The position numbers were made by a program, and so were the translations under genes. The notes beneath the pieces are model-generated. The model saw only the letters and a program-made list of their open reading frames with translations. It was not told the origin of the DNA and did no database searches. A stretch of DNA of 64,000 nucleotides from an uncultured Sphingomonadaceae bacterium (lineage in GTDB: Bacteria; Pseudomonadota; Alphaproteobacteria; Sphingomonadales; Sphingomonadaceae). Positions 17,478 through 26,984 of this stretch are shown piece after piece. The DNA lies in the NCBI GenBank assembly GCA_947489315.1, contig CANLCX010000001.1:499501-563500 (forward strand), in the 5' to 3' direction. Within the stretch, counting starts at the first letter, position 1. Each line of letters starts with the position of its first letter.

Positions 17478-19007
17478 TTATAACCGTTCCAGAAACGCTT
17501 TTGCGCTGGCTCTGAGATCTTTTTGGACGTCAATATCCATCTTGCTCCAGGTGCGATAGGGCATAGCTAACCGGTTATTGTTACCCAATTTATCTTCGTT
17601 GCGTGCGAGAAAATCCCAGTAGAGAGCATTAAAAGGGCAAGCATCGTCGCCTGTGCGCTGTTTTACATCATAACGGCAGGACGCGCAGTGATCCGACATT
17701 TTATTGATGTAGTTTCCGGACGATGCATAGGGTTTCGAAGCGATAATACCACCATCGCCAAACTGGCTCATTCCCAATGTGTTTGGCAATTCGACCCATT
17801 CATAAGCATCGGCATAAACTTCGAGATACCATTGATGCACCGCATGGGGATCAATCCCAGCGATAAGCGCGAAATTGCCTGTGATCATCAGCCGCTGGAT
17901 ATGATGGGCATAGGCGAGGTCCAACGTTTGCCCAATGGCTTGAGATAGACAGAGCATATCGGTGTCACCACTATAGTAAAAATCCGGTAGCGGACGGTTG
18001 GCCTTTAGAAAATTGCGCTGAGCATAATCTGGTCCTTCGCGCCAATAAATGCCGCGGACATATTCCCGCCAGCCGATAATCTGACGGATGAAACCTTCCG
18101 CAGCATTCAGCGGTACTTTGCCATCCGCATAGAGATCAGCCACTTCCTGACAGAGATTGAGCGGATCAAGTAGGCCGCTATTGAGATAGGGCGACAGGAT
18201 CGAATGCCAGAGAAACGGCTCGCCGGTCAGCATTGCATCCTGATAGTCGCCGAACTGCGCAAGCGCATGGTCAAGAAACTGGCGTCTTTGTCGCAGTGCC
18301 TCATCATGGGTTACAGCAAAATGGAAATGATCGAGTGAACCGGGATGATCTGGAAATGTTTTAGCGACCAGTTCCAGGACGTCTTGCGTGATTTGATCTG
18401 GCTGAAAACGGATCGGTTTGGGCATCATCAAGTCGCTTTGTGCGGGCTTGCGATTCTCCGCGTCATAATTCCACTTGCCGCCTTCTGGTTTGCCATCCTC
18501 ATCCAGCAATAACCCGGTTTTGCGACGCATCTCCCGATAGAAAAACTCCATCCGCAGCTGTTTCTTGCCTTCCGCCCAGTCTTCAAATTCGTTGTGCGTG
18601 GCGATAAAGCGGTCATCTGGGCAAAGGGTGACGGGAATATCAAATTGATCCTCCCAGTTTTCGATCATCGCCATTACCCGCCACTCGCCTGCCTCGGTGA
18701 TGCGGATAGATTCGATATCGTGCCGTTCACGCGCCCGTGTGATTTCACCAGTAAAGCTACCACTATTATCGGGGTCATCCAGTGTTACATAATCCACTAT
18801 CCAGCCGCACTCACGCAATGCTGTGGCATGGTGGCGCATGGCGGAAAAAATATAGGCAATTTTGGCTTTGTGATGCTTTACATATGTGGTCTCAGCCTCA
18901 ACCTCCATCATCAACACCACCGAATGGTCTTGATCCTGATCGGCAAGGGATGAGATGGCCATCGAGAGCTGGTCGCCAAGGACGGGGATAAGCGTTTTCT
19001 TAGACAT
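17478..19007 (-). CDS. Fe-S bacterial cryptochrome/(6-4) photolyase (PhrB type)
   Basis: Flavin photolyase of the FeS-BCP class, 509 residues, close to the family length. The N-terminus LIPVLGDQLS matches the deoxyribodipyrimidine photolyase-related domain that binds the ribolumazine antenna. The four cluster cysteines are visible: one in DMLCLSQAIG, two in HCASCRYD and one in DDACPFN. FAD-region residues occur in IIGWREYVRGIYWREG and ELPNTLGMSQFGDGG. Known members repair (6-4) photoproducts with visible light. The gap to sseA is about 140 bases, with nothing obvious in it. Confidence 0.9.
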   Translation of the reverse strand: MSKKTLIPVLGDQLSMAISSLADQDQDHSVVLMMEVEAETTYVKHHKAKIAYIFSAMRHHATALRECGWIVDYVTLDDPDNSGSFTGEITRARERHDIESIRITEAGEWRVMAMIENWEDQFDIPVTLCPDDRFIATHNEFEDWAEGKKQLRMEFFYREMRRKTGLLLDEDGKPEGGKWNYDAENRKPAQSDLMMPKPIRFQPDQITQDVLELVAKTFPDHPGSLDHFHFAVTHDEALRQRRQFLDHALAQFGDYQDAMLTGEPFLWHSILSPYLNSGLLDPLNLCQEVADLYADGKVPLNAAEGFIRQIIGWREYVRGIYWREGPDYAQRNFLKANRPLPDFYYSGDTDMLCLSQAIGQTLDLAYAHHIQRLMITGNFALIAGIDPHAVHQWYLEVYADAYEWVELPNTLGMSQFGDGGIIASKPYASSGNYINKMSDHCASCRYDVKQRTGDDACPFNALYWDFLARNEDKLGNNNRLAMPYRTWSKMDIDVQKDLRASAKAFLERL

Positions 19008-19074
19008 GATGTTTCACTGGCAGAATCTAGAGTGAGATACAGTCTGTGCTTTGGTGCATTTTCTTTGTCGGGTT

Positions 19075-20478
19075 TTAGGCGTTTAGCGGCCGCTGTCCAA
19101 CGGGATCAAAACTTCGGGGACCAAGGTCCAGTCGAAATGGCGCCATTTTTGGCCGCCGTGGCTCATATTCTCGGCCAACAATAAACGATGCGGCCTGCTG
19201 ACATTTGACATCATTGTGATCGATATATGCGACGCCGAAGCGAGCGAGGGGAATGAACAAAGCTTGTGATTTAAAGGTGATCGGACGAATGGCATTAAGT
19301 GGCAAGCGGATATCGCCCGTCAAAGAGATGGTTTCACCTACGGACAGATTTTCAATCTCGTGCAGCACATTGCCTGTTTGTACGTCACCATTTCTGGCAG
19401 TTTCCGAATTGGCCTGCATCATCGCACCGGACAGGCGAATGTCGCGTAACAACTGATCTGATAGATTGGTCAGTGTGACGGTATAATTGAGTACGGCGTT
19501 GAGCAAAGTGGACGAAGCGCCGTTGGCCGTAAATTCAATCTGCAGGTGATCTGCTGTGCTCGGTTTCGGCTCTTGTTTTGCTGCTATGGGCGGAATTTTT
19601 GTTGGCGTTGATGGTGGTTCAGGAATGATGCCGATTTTGGAGGTCACAAATCCGTCGGATGAGACCGGAGTTGGTGGTTTGGATATTGCAGGATTGGGCG
19701 GCGAATAGATTTTGGGTGCGGGTTTGCGGGGTGCTGGCGCAGGAACAGGGTCTGCAGCTGGCAATGGTTCAGGATCGCCTGCAATCTCTTCTGCCAATGA
19801 AGGAGCGACTGTCTTACGTCGCCAGAAATAAGCACCCAATCCGCCCAGCAAGAGCAAGACTATGCCACCGCCAACATAATATAGGATAGATCCGCCAGAA
19901 CCTAGCTCCTGAGCCGGTAATGAGGGTGATGGCGCGGGCGCAACCTCAGGGGGCGAAGGTAAAGTCTGGCGGGGCAAATCAGTGCTGAAGCCCGGCTGAG
20001 GCAGGTTATCGTCTGCAGCGATATTGTCCGTCGGTGGAGCAGCAGACGGTGCTGGCGCTGTACGCTGTGGGGCGACGACGGGAGCGTTGGGCCGCGCGTT
20101 GGCTGAAGGTGCCGGGCGAGTTTGAACCTCATTTGCCCTGGCATCACCGGGTTGCGGTCTGATTTGCACGGGAACCGGCTCGGTTGCTGGCTGCGTGTCC
20201 GGCGTGACACCGCTGGAGGGGGGAGCCGCTTGCGGAGGCGGCGCATTTTCCTCTACCGGCCCTTCGGCTTGATTGCTGGCTGGCGTTTGGCCATCGCCAG
20301 GGGGCAGGGAATAGTCGCTGACCGAAGGCAGTTCTGGCGGTGGTTCTGGTGGCAATTGCCGCGGTACAGCCTGGCCCTGCGCCGCGGGTATCGTGGCGAT
20401 TGACAGGCCAAGCGTCCCGGCAATCATCATTGCCAGCGATCTTGCGCGTTTCATTCGTCTTATGTGATTTATCGCCAT
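19075..20478 (-). CDS. Proline-rich membrane-anchored protein of unknown function
   Basis: About 467 residues with four regions. First is an N-terminal signal or anchor (RARSLAMMIAGTLGLSIATIPA). Next is a long Pro/Ala-rich stretch (roughly residues 30-210, many PPP, APAP and QTR segments). Then comes one membrane helix with a Gly-rich core and a WRRK stop. After a second Pro-rich linker, a C-terminal beta-type domain follows (LNAVLNYTVTLTNLSDQLLRDIRLSG). That domain looks like the DUF11-style repeat sheet that decorates extracellular or periplasmic proteins. ATG 20478 has AAAAGGG before it; the longer upstream frame overlaps queF's promoter and is unlikely. Confidence 0.75.
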   Translation of the reverse strand: MAINHIRRMKRARSLAMMIAGTLGLSIATIPAAQGQAVPRQLPPEPPPELPSVSDYSLPPGDGQTPASNQAEGPVEENAPPPQAAPPSSGVTPDTQPATEPVPVQIRPQPGDARANEVQTRPAPSANARPNAPVVAPQRTAPAPSAAPPTDNIAADDNLPQPGFSTDLPRQTLPSPPEVAPAPSPSLPAQELGSGGSILYYVGGGIVLLLLGGLGAYFWRRKTVAPSLAEEIAGDPEPLPAADPVPAPAPRKPAPKIYSPPNPAISKPPTPVSSDGFVTSKIGIIPEPPSTPTKIPPIAAKQEPKPSTADHLQIEFTANGASSTLLNAVLNYTVTLTNLSDQLLRDIRLSGAMMQANSETARNGDVQTGNVLHEIENLSVGETISLTGDIRLPLNAIRPITFKSQALFIPLARFGVAYIDHNDVKCQQAASFIVGREYEPRRPKMAPFRLDLGPRSFDPVGQRPLNA

Positions 20479-20583
20479 TGCCCTTTTCGACCCTGAGCTC
20501 CGTTTTGCCGCCTTGTTCGCTGAACCATCAATGAATATTAGCACAGGGATGACATGAGCCGCCCTGTGCATTAGATGACCTGC

Positions 20584-21054
20584 ATGACAGATAATGACAC
20601 ACCAAAATCCGCGCCGCGTTTCCTCGGTCAGGACAGCGCTCTGCCAACTACGCCAGAAGAGGCGGTCCTTGATTATGTTCCGAACCCGAGGGCAGGTGAG
20701 CTTTATCTTACGCGCTTTGCCGTGCCGGAATTTACGTCGCTTTGCCCCGTGACTGCGCAGCCAGATTTCGCCCATCTGGTGATCGATTATGCACCGGATC
20801 AGACCATAGTGGAATCCAAATCGCTCAAGCTGTTTTTAGGATCCTTCCGCAACCATGCGGCCTTTCATGAAGATTGCACGGTTGGCATAGGACAGCGGTT
20901 GTTTACAGAGATGAAGCCCAAATGGCTCCGTATCGGCGGCTATTGGTATCCGCGCGGTGGTATTCCCATTGATGTGTTCTGGCAATCGGGCGAGCCGCCC
21001 AAGGGGTTGTGGATACCGGACCAAGGCGTTGCCGCTTATAGAGGGAGAGGTTGA
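20584..21054 (+). CDS. queF: NADPH-dependent 7-cyano-7-deazaguanine reductase
   Basis: Reduces preQ0 to preQ1 in queuosine synthesis. The 156-residue protein is the short, single-domain form. The catalytic Cys54 lies in [14 protein letters not shown] and the NADPH/preQ0 signature [15 protein letters not shown] follows; HEDC is also present. The window's gluQ at 1.7 kb uses the end product. ATG 20575 is an alternative start nine bases upstream. The downstream GST gene starts one base after its stop. Confidence 0.93.
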   Translation: MTDNDTPKSAPRFLGQDSALPTTPEEAVLDYVPNPRAGELYLTRFAVPEFTSLCPVTAQPDFAHLVIDYAPDQTIVESKSLKLFLGSFRNHAAFHEDCTVGIGQRLFTEMKPKWLRIGGYWYPRGGIPIDVFWQSGEPPKGLWIPDQGVAAYRGRG

Positions 21055-21055
21055 T

Positions 21056-22144
21056 ATGACCCACAAATTATATGCAGCGCCGCTTTCTCTCTATTCGGGA
21101 AAAGCCCGCGCCTATCTGGATTGGAAAGGCGTTGATTACGAAGAAATTCTCTCGTCGGGAGAGGTTTATAAGGATATAATCCTCCCCAAAGTAGGTCGCC
21201 CGGTGATCCCGGTTTTGGATACAGATGATGGTCAGACCATTCAGGATACAACCTGCATTATTGATCATTTTGAGGAGACTATTGGCGGCCCTTCTGTTTA
21301 TCCGAATACCCCGAAACAGCGGCTAGTAGCTTTGCTGTTGGAAGTCTTTGGCGATGAGTGGTTGGTGATCCCGGCGATGCATTATCGCTGGAATTACAAT
21401 GAAGAGTGGGTTTACGGAGAATTTGGTGCGACCGCTGCGCCCGATGCGAGTAAAGAGGAACAGCTTGCCATTGGCAGGGAGCGCGGATCCAATTTCAAAG
21501 GTTTCTGTCCGATCTTGGGGATTAACCCTGTCACGATACCGGCCATTGAGGCGAGTTACGAAGCGCTATTGGCCGATCTAGATACCCATTTTGCGGCGCA
21601 CGATTATCTACTGGGATCACGGCCTTCCATCGGTGATTATGGCCTTATCGGTCCGCTTTATGCCCATCTGTATCGCGATCCGGCATCGGGTGAGATCATG
21701 AAACGACTGGCGCCGCGCGTGGCTGCCTGGGTTGAGCGAATGGTCGACGTCAAAGCGCCGTTATCCGGTGAATTTTTGCCTGATGATGAAGTGCCCGAGA
21801 CGCTTGTTCCGATTCTAGCGCGGATGATGGCGGAACAGATGCCGTTTCTCGAGACAACAGCAAACATGCTGACTGCTTGGGCTGAGGCGAACGAAGGTGC
21901 TGAGATGCCTCGCGCTGTGGGGATGGCGGAATTCACTGTTGAAGGCGTAACCGATCAACGGATAGCACCGCCTTTTAGCTTGTGGATGTTGCAACGCGCT
22001 TTGGACTATTATCGGGGATTGGACAGTGCTGATAAAGTGGCTGTGGATGGATTTTTATCCTCGATCAACGGCGCAATAGGCTTTCAGAATTTTTCGCTGG
22101 AACGGCCAATAGTCTTTGAAAATTTCAAACTGAGGCTCGCCTAG
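21056..22144 (+). CDS. Glutathione S-transferase family protein
   Basis: A 362-residue protein, longer than classical GSTs (about 210). The thioredoxin-like N-domain is seen in KLYAAPLSLYSGKARAYLDW, then GRPVIPVLDTDDGQTIQDT with the cis-Pro. A helical C-domain follows with DYLLGSRPSIGDYGLIGPLYAHL, and then about 130 more residues. Such long GST-like proteins occur in sphingomonads near aromatic or xenobiotic genes. ATG 21056 has GGGAGAGG in front. Substrate is unknown; it may share an mRNA with queF. Confidence 0.85.
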   Translation: MTHKLYAAPLSLYSGKARAYLDWKGVDYEEILSSGEVYKDIILPKVGRPVIPVLDTDDGQTIQDTTCIIDHFEETIGGPSVYPNTPKQRLVALLLEVFGDEWLVIPAMHYRWNYNEEWVYGEFGATAAPDASKEEQLAIGRERGSNFKGFCPILGINPVTIPAIEASYEALLADLDTHFAAHDYLLGSRPSIGDYGLIGPLYAHLYRDPASGEIMKRLAPRVAAWVERMVDVKAPLSGEFLPDDEVPETLVPILARMMAEQMPFLETTANMLTAWAEANEGAEMPRAVGMAEFTVEGVTDQRIAPPFSLWMLQRALDYYRGLDSADKVAVDGFLSSINGAIGFQNFSLERPIVFENFKLRLA

Positions 22145-22161
22145 TCCATCACAGCGGGCAG

Positions 22162-22875
22162 CTATTGTTTAAAATCCGGGAACCATAGCGCTTCGCAGCG
22201 TTGGATATAGGGTAGGAAATTGGCGTGCGACTTTGCCGCGTCCAGCAATGGCCCGGGTAATTCGTCAACTAAGCTATTGGCGATGATCGGATATGCGGTG
22301 GCATCAAGGCTGCTGGGCTTTTCGCCAAACATATATGGTTTTTGACCCAGCTGTACCGATAATGCCTCCAGATCGGCGATACCAAATGCATAGATGTCCT
22401 GCACCGAATGGCGCCCTATACCATGGGCTTGCAGTCCGCTTTTAACCTGTTTCTGGGCAATCATCGGGACGAGGTTGCGAATGACTGGCGGCATGCTGCC
22501 GAACCAGAAATTTTTGATGATTGGCCAATTATGGTCATCGATCCAGCGGCTATAGAGCATCACCCAATAGAGGCGTTCTTCGATCATCCGGGCCACGGCG
22601 TGAGAGATGGCGCGCTCTTCAGCGGTCAAGCCGGTATTAAAGTCGACACCATATTTGGTTTCCAGATGGCGCTTGATGAGAGCCGTGTCGGCAATTTCAG
22701 CGCCACTATCGATGAGATAGGGCAACTTGCCTTTTGGTGCTTTGCGGGGGTCGTCTATGATTTCTGTCGCATATTCGACGTCCGCCATTTTTAGCAGGAT
22801 TTCGCCCTTCATGCAAAACGGACTGGGGTTCGGTACCCCAAAACCGGATTGAAACTGGAAATATGTAATCGTCAT
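22162..22875 (-). CDS. Glutathione S-transferase family protein (Tom37/metaxin-like)
   Basis: A 237-residue protein with a GST-like N-domain (TYFQFQSGFGVPNPSPFCMKGEILLKM, then KGKLPYLIDSGAEIADT) and a C-domain with PYMFGEKPSSLDATAYPIIANSLVDE, a metaxin/failed-axon-connections-like signature. The CMKGE segment stands where classical GSTs have a Ser/Tyr/Cys. It converges on the longer GST with a 17-base gap and diverges from the thioesterase gene. Function is unknown; catalytic GST activity is uncertain in this subgroup. Confidence 0.85.
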   Translation of the reverse strand: MTITYFQFQSGFGVPNPSPFCMKGEILLKMADVEYATEIIDDPRKAPKGKLPYLIDSGAEIADTALIKRHLETKYGVDFNTGLTAEERAISHAVARMIEERLYWVMLYSRWIDDHNWPIIKNFWFGSMPPVIRNLVPMIAQKQVKSGLQAHGIGRHSVQDIYAFGIADLEALSVQLGQKPYMFGEKPSSLDATAYPIIANSLVDELPGPLLDAAKSHANFLPYIQRCEALWFPDFKQ

Positions 22876-22989
22876 TTTGAACCCTCCGCCGTTTTCATCA
22901 ATGGCGGCATATCAGAAAATATGTTGTCTATCCGGCATGATATTGCACCAGCATGTCGCTTTTTTGCTTTTACCCTATCAATCGGCCTC

Positions 22990-23009
22990 CGCTAACATTA
23001 TTGTTAGCG
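22990..23009. promoter_or_regulatory. Perfect 20-base palindrome just before the thioesterase start
   Basis: Arms CGCTAACA (22990-22997) and TGTTAGCG (23002-23009) around TTAT. The right arm ends two bases before the start ATG. There is no Shine-Dalgarno sequence, so the palindrome occupies its usual place. It could be an operator of a TetR-type or similar repressor, or an mRNA hairpin. Confidence 0.55.
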
Positions 23010-23011
23010 TC

Positions 23012-23413
23012 ATGAGCAGCATCCTCCATCACCACAGCATTGCTATTGAGCCCGATGATATCGACTTTATGGGCCATGTAAATAATGCCAATTATCTGAC
23101 TTGGGTGCAGGATGCCGTCGTTGCCCATTGGCAAAATTTTGCACCGTCAGAGGCTGTGGCAACGCATCTCTGGGTCGCGCTGAAACATGAGATAACATAC
23201 CGGAAACCGGCCTTTTTAGACGATGATGTGATTGCCGAAGTGCTGCTGGAAAAAGTCCATGGTGCGCGGGCCTTTTACAGCACGATTATTCGCCGCGGTG
23301 AAGATGTGTTGGCGGAAGTACAATCGAGCTGGTGCTGCGTTGATGCAGACACGTTGCGCCCGATGCGAATCGCAAAGGATATTGCAGCCAATTTCTTTGG
23401 TCCCAAGGATTGA
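23012..23413 (+). CDS. Acyl-CoA thioesterase, hotdog fold (4HBT family)
   Basis: A 133-residue hotdog-fold enzyme that likely hydrolyses acyl-CoA or acyl-ACP. The catalytic region DDIDFMGHVNNANYLTWVQDA has the D-x-x-G-H-V-N motif of FcbC/YbgC-like thioesterases. The rest (HEITYRKPAFLDDDVIAEV and GEDVLAEVQSSWCCVD) fits the beta strands. I chose ATG 23012 because homology begins there; a longer frame back to 22877 is mostly unlike a protein. No ribosome site is visible; a palindrome occupies the position. Confidence 0.85.
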   Translation: MSSILHHHSIAIEPDDIDFMGHVNNANYLTWVQDAVVAHWQNFAPSEAVATHLWVALKHEITYRKPAFLDDDVIAEVLLEKVHGARAFYSTIIRRGEDVLAEVQSSWCCVDADTLRPMRIAKDIAANFFGPKD

Positions 23414-23462
23414 GCTAGATTTTTAGATCGTTCTCCGCATCAAGTGCCGAGAAACTTAGCGT

Positions 23463-25043
23463 TTAGCGCATTAATCCACCGATCAGGTTTCTAACAAAGC
23501 GTCCAGCAACAGGGCCAGCGAGTTCGGTCGCGATGGAACCGACAGCAGAGGTCACGCCGGACCGCATCGGGTTTGCCCGTGATTTCTTTCCGAGCATAGT
23601 CGAGGCAGCCATGCCTGCCGCGGAGCCCATCGCGACCTTTGCTCCGCGACTAAAGGCTTTTTCCCACATGCTCTTGCTCTTGCGTGGTTGCTTACGGACT
23701 TCTTCTTCGCCCTTTTCTTCTACTTCTTTTGCTGTTTCTGTGGCGTCGATGACCTTCTGTGCCAAGATTTCTTCAGCACTTTTCCGATCTATCTCCTCAT
23801 CATATTTGCCATCATAGGGCGAGATCGATTGCATGATTGCCCGTTCTTTGGCGGTGACCGGCCCTAGGCGAGAGCGGGGAGGCTTGATGAGGGTGCGTTG
23901 GACGATCGAAGGTGCGCCGTCTTCCAGCAAAGTGGAAACCAAGGCTTCACCAACGCGCAGCTCGGTAATAGCTTTTTCGACATCCAGATCGGGATTGATC
24001 CGGAACGTATCCGCCGCGGCCCGGATTGCTTTTTGATCCTTGGGCGTGAAAGCGCGTAGGGCGTGCTGGACACGATTGCCGAGCTGACCAGCGACTTCTT
24101 CAGGAATATCAATCGGGTTTTGCGTGACAAAATAGACGCCAACACCTTTGGAACGGATCAGTCGAACAACTTGTTCGATCTTATCTTCTAGCGCTTTGGG
24201 AGCATCATCAAACAGCAAATGCGCTTCATCGAAAAAGAAAACCAGCCTGGGCTTCTCGGGGTCACCGACTTCGGGCAGGGTCTCAAACAGTTCAGCCAGC
24301 AACCAAAGCAGGAATGTCGCATAGAGTTTCGGGCTGCGCATCAACTGGTCAGCAGCGAGCACGTTGATATAACCGCGGCCCTGATCATCGCATTTGATGA
24401 AATCGTCAATTTCCAGAGCAGGTTCACCAAAAAATTGACCCGCGCCTTGGCTGTCAAGTTGCAGCAACTGGCGCTGTATTGCCCCGACGCTGGCTTTGCT
24501 GACATTGCCATATTTGGCGGACAGCTCTTTTGCATTTTCAGAAGTATAGGCCAGCATGGATTGAAGATCATCAAGGTTCAGCAGCAGCAGGCCCTCTTCA
24601 TCGGCAAAGCGGAAAACGATATTGAGCACGCCTTCCTGTGTATTGTTCAGATCCATCAGTCGCGCGAGCAATAGTGGCCCCATTTCAGTGATCGTCGTAC
24701 GGATCGGATGGCCTTGTTTGCCATAGAGGTCCCAGAATATCGCTGGATTGTCGGAATAGGCATAGTCACTCATGCCGAGTTCTTCGGCCCGCTCTTCGAG
24801 CTTGTCGGCATGTTTGAAAGTGGGAGAGCCAGCCATGGAAATGCCAGCAAGATCGCCTTTCACATCCGCTACAAATACGGGGACGCCGTTGGCCGAAAAA
24901 CTTTCGGCTAATCCCTGCAATGTTACGGTTTTACCGGTACCTGTTGCACCAGCGATCAGACCATGGCGATTGGCGCGTTTGAGGTTCAGGCTCTGACGTT
25001 CTTTACCGCCCAGCCCCAAAAATATCTCCGTTGCTGTAGCCAT
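23463..25043 (-). CDS. HerA-like ATPase (DUF853/YjgR family)
   Basis: A 526-residue P-loop ATPase. The Walker A loop GATGTGKT is at residues 32-39 and an acidic Walker B strand lies in [15 protein letters not shown]. The central part [40 protein letters not shown] and the C-terminal basic stretch are family-typical. YjgR-like proteins belong to the HerA/FtsK superfamily, but their role is not settled. It is followed upstream by a terminator that separates it from degP. Confidence 0.9.
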   Translation of the reverse strand: MATATEIFLGLGGKERQSLNLKRANRHGLIAGATGTGKTVTLQGLAESFSANGVPVFVADVKGDLAGISMAGSPTFKHADKLEERAEELGMSDYAYSDNPAIFWDLYGKQGHPIRTTITEMGPLLLARLMDLNNTQEGVLNIVFRFADEEGLLLLNLDDLQSMLAYTSENAKELSAKYGNVSKASVGAIQRQLLQLDSQGAGQFFGEPALEIDDFIKCDDQGRGYINVLAADQLMRSPKLYATFLLWLLAELFETLPEVGDPEKPRLVFFFDEAHLLFDDAPKALEDKIEQVVRLIRSKGVGVYFVTQNPIDIPEEVAGQLGNRVQHALRAFTPKDQKAIRAAADTFRINPDLDVEKAITELRVGEALVSTLLEDGAPSIVQRTLIKPPRSRLGPVTAKERAIMQSISPYDGKYDEEIDRKSAEEILAQKVIDATETAKEVEEKGEEEVRKQPRKSKSMWEKAFSRGAKVAMGSAAGMAASTMLGKKSRANPMRSGVTSAVGSIATELAGPVAGRFVRNLIGGLMR

Positions 25044-25094
25044 TCCCGAATCCCCTTAATCATTTAAGTTTGAAGGATATCCGTGACCAAGCAA

Positions 25095-25121
25095 AAAGGC
25101 CAGCGCGATGCGCCGGCCTTT
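25095..25121 (-). terminator. Rho-independent terminator of the degP gene
   Basis: On the minus strand a 12-base stem (AAAGGCCGGCGC / GCGCTGGCCTTT, one G-T pair) with a 3-base loop is followed by a T tract (complement of 25093-25097). It starts 28 bases after the degP stop. Confidence 0.88.
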
Positions 25122-25148
25122 CGGTAATGTTACAATTTTTAAACGGTG

Positions 25149-26684
25149 TTACTCGTCGTTTAGGCGCACCGGAACAAATCGTGCATCACGGCCGCCTTGT
25201 TTAACCTGCAACAAGACTGCTTCGCGGTTCGATCGTTTGGCGGCGCTGATGGCCTTGTCCAAATCCGCAGCAGTATTAACCGGACGACGATTGACGCTGA
25301 TGATCACGGTGGTGCGCGTAATACCCTTGCGAGCCGCATCACTATTGCGATCAACTGTCGATACAACGACACCTTGCTGTGTTGATGGAACGCGAATCTG
25401 GCGAGCGATAGTAGGAGTCAGGTCAACTACCGACAGCCCAAGCGCGAGAGCTGTTGCCTCTGCGCTTGCGCCATCTTCATCTTCACCCATTGCATCTTCG
25501 GCATCTGGATCAAAATTGCTGGCTAATTCCTCGTCCGACGGTCGTTCGCCGAGTGTGGCATTGACTTTAACCGTCTTGCCGTCGCGCAGCAATTCAATCG
25601 GAACCTTTGTACCAACAGGCAGGTTGGCAACCAGATAAGACAGGGTCTGGTCTGGTGTAACCGCCCGGTTGTTTACTTTCACGATCACATCGCCAGCCTG
25701 AATGCCGGCTTTGGACGCGCCTTCACCTGGCACCACGCTTTGGATAAATTCACCGCGGTTTTTCTGCAGACCCAGCGAGTCTGCAAGGTCTTCGGTTAGG
25801 GGGCTGATTTGCACACCCAGATAACCGCGTTCAATTTTTTCACCTTTGCGCAGTGTATTGACGATCGGAACGGCAACTTCTGCCGGGATAGCAAAGCCAA
25901 TGCCGACATTGCCGCCAGTGGGCGAAATAATCGCATTGTTGATGCCAATGACGTTGCCGTTCAGATCGAACATCGGGCCACCGCTGTTACCGCGGTTGAT
26001 TGATGCATCGGTCTGTAGGAAGCGATCATAAGCGCCGCCTTGACCGGTGTTACGATGGATGGCTGACAATATGCCGGTTGTTACTGTGCCGCCAAGACCA
26101 AAGGGATTGCCGATCGCAATGACCCAATCGCCAACGCGAGCGCCTTCACTATCGCCAAATTTGACGAAAGGCAGATCCTTTTTCGCGTTGATCTTAAGCA
26201 CAGCAATGTCGGATGCCGCATCGCGGCCTACCAACGTGGCTTCATATTCTGTGCGATCGGGCATGATCACGGTGATCGATTCAATCGTTGCATTACGATT
26301 GCCCGGAGCAACCACATGATTGTTGGTTACCACATAGCCATCGGCGGAAATGATAAACCCAGAACCCAGCGATTGTGCCTGACGGGTTTGTCCACCACCA
26401 TCACCACCGCCGCGTCGGTTGCCGAATAAACCGCCAAACGGTGTGCCGGCAAACGGGTTGTTACTTACACGCACTTTCTGTGTCGTGGAGATATTCACAA
26501 CCGCAGGCTGCAATTGTTCGGTCAAATCGGCAAAGCTCATCGGTGCGCCAGCGGGCGGAGCAGCGGCTTTCATTACCTGGCTGTCATTTGCAGCGACTTG
26601 AGCACCAGCGGAACCAACACCGGACAGCGTTGCGGCGCCTCCTGCTAAAAGCAATGCTGCTGAAATTCCATAAGCGTAACGCAC
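25149..26684 (-). CDS. degP: Do-family serine protease DegP/HtrA
   Basis: Periplasmic protease-chaperone, 511 residues. The signal peptide (ISAALLLAGGAATLSGVGSAGAQ) precedes the trypsin-like domain with His123 in TNNHVV, Asp159 in AASDIAVLKI and Ser234 in RGNSGGPMF. Two PDZ domains follow, the first with IERGYLGVQISPL. A Gly-rich linker GGGDGGG sits before the protease domain. I chose GTG 26684 with GGAAGGA 8 bases before it; the longer ATG frame back to 26741 reads Cys- and Arg-rich and is unlikely. It lies with hflKC in a quality-control block. Confidence 0.94.
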   Translation of the reverse strand: MRYAYGISAALLLAGGAATLSGVGSAGAQVAANDSQVMKAAAPPAGAPMSFADLTEQLQPAVVNISTTQKVRVSNNPFAGTPFGGLFGNRRGGGDGGGQTRQAQSLGSGFIISADGYVVTNNHVVAPGNRNATIESITVIMPDRTEYEATLVGRDAASDIAVLKINAKKDLPFVKFGDSEGARVGDWVIAIGNPFGLGGTVTTGILSAIHRNTGQGGAYDRFLQTDASINRGNSGGPMFDLNGNVIGINNAIISPTGGNVGIGFAIPAEVAVPIVNTLRKGEKIERGYLGVQISPLTEDLADSLGLQKNRGEFIQSVVPGEGASKAGIQAGDVIVKVNNRAVTPDQTLSYLVANLPVGTKVPIELLRDGKTVKVNATLGERPSDEELASNFDPDAEDAMGEDEDGASAEATALALGLSVVDLTPTIARQIRVPSTQQGVVVSTVDRNSDAARKGITRTTVIISVNRRPVNTAADLDKAISAAKRSNREAVLLQVKQGGRDARFVPVRLNDE

Positions 26685-26984
26685 AATATTATTCCTTCCA
26701 ATTTGCCGGCATCGACAGTCTCTATTCGATGCCAAATTCATTCAAGTTACATAAATCATTGGCGCAGAATTTATGAACCGAATTTGAATGTTACCACAGT
26801 CAATCCTTAAGATCAGCCATAAGATGGGTGTTTTTAGTCCCCTTTACTAATATCTGGGTGTGACAAAAGGCATTCGCAACCCAAAAATAGCTGATTTATC
26901 GAAAAAAATCGTCCTTCGGTAGAAAAAACGACAAATGTAGTCGATGTGCGGCAGTTGGACGAAATTTACAGCAGCTTTACGCCG
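26685..26984. other. Intergenic region upstream of degP
   Basis: Three hundred AT-rich bases between degP and the NTF2-like gene, both on the minus strand. The degP promoter must lie here. I looked for sigma-E, EcfG and strong sigma-70 boxes and found none convincing. No open frame or RNA gene is apparent. Confidence 0.5.

Noticed and set aside
22877-23011. Longer N-terminus for the thioesterase
   Set aside because: The added residues do not fit the hotdog fold and the frame crosses the palindrome; conserved sequence starts after ATG 23012.
26685-26741. Longer N-terminus for DegP from ATG 26741
   Set aside because: It adds a Cys/Arg-rich stretch before the signal peptide, while GTG 26684 has a good ribosome site.
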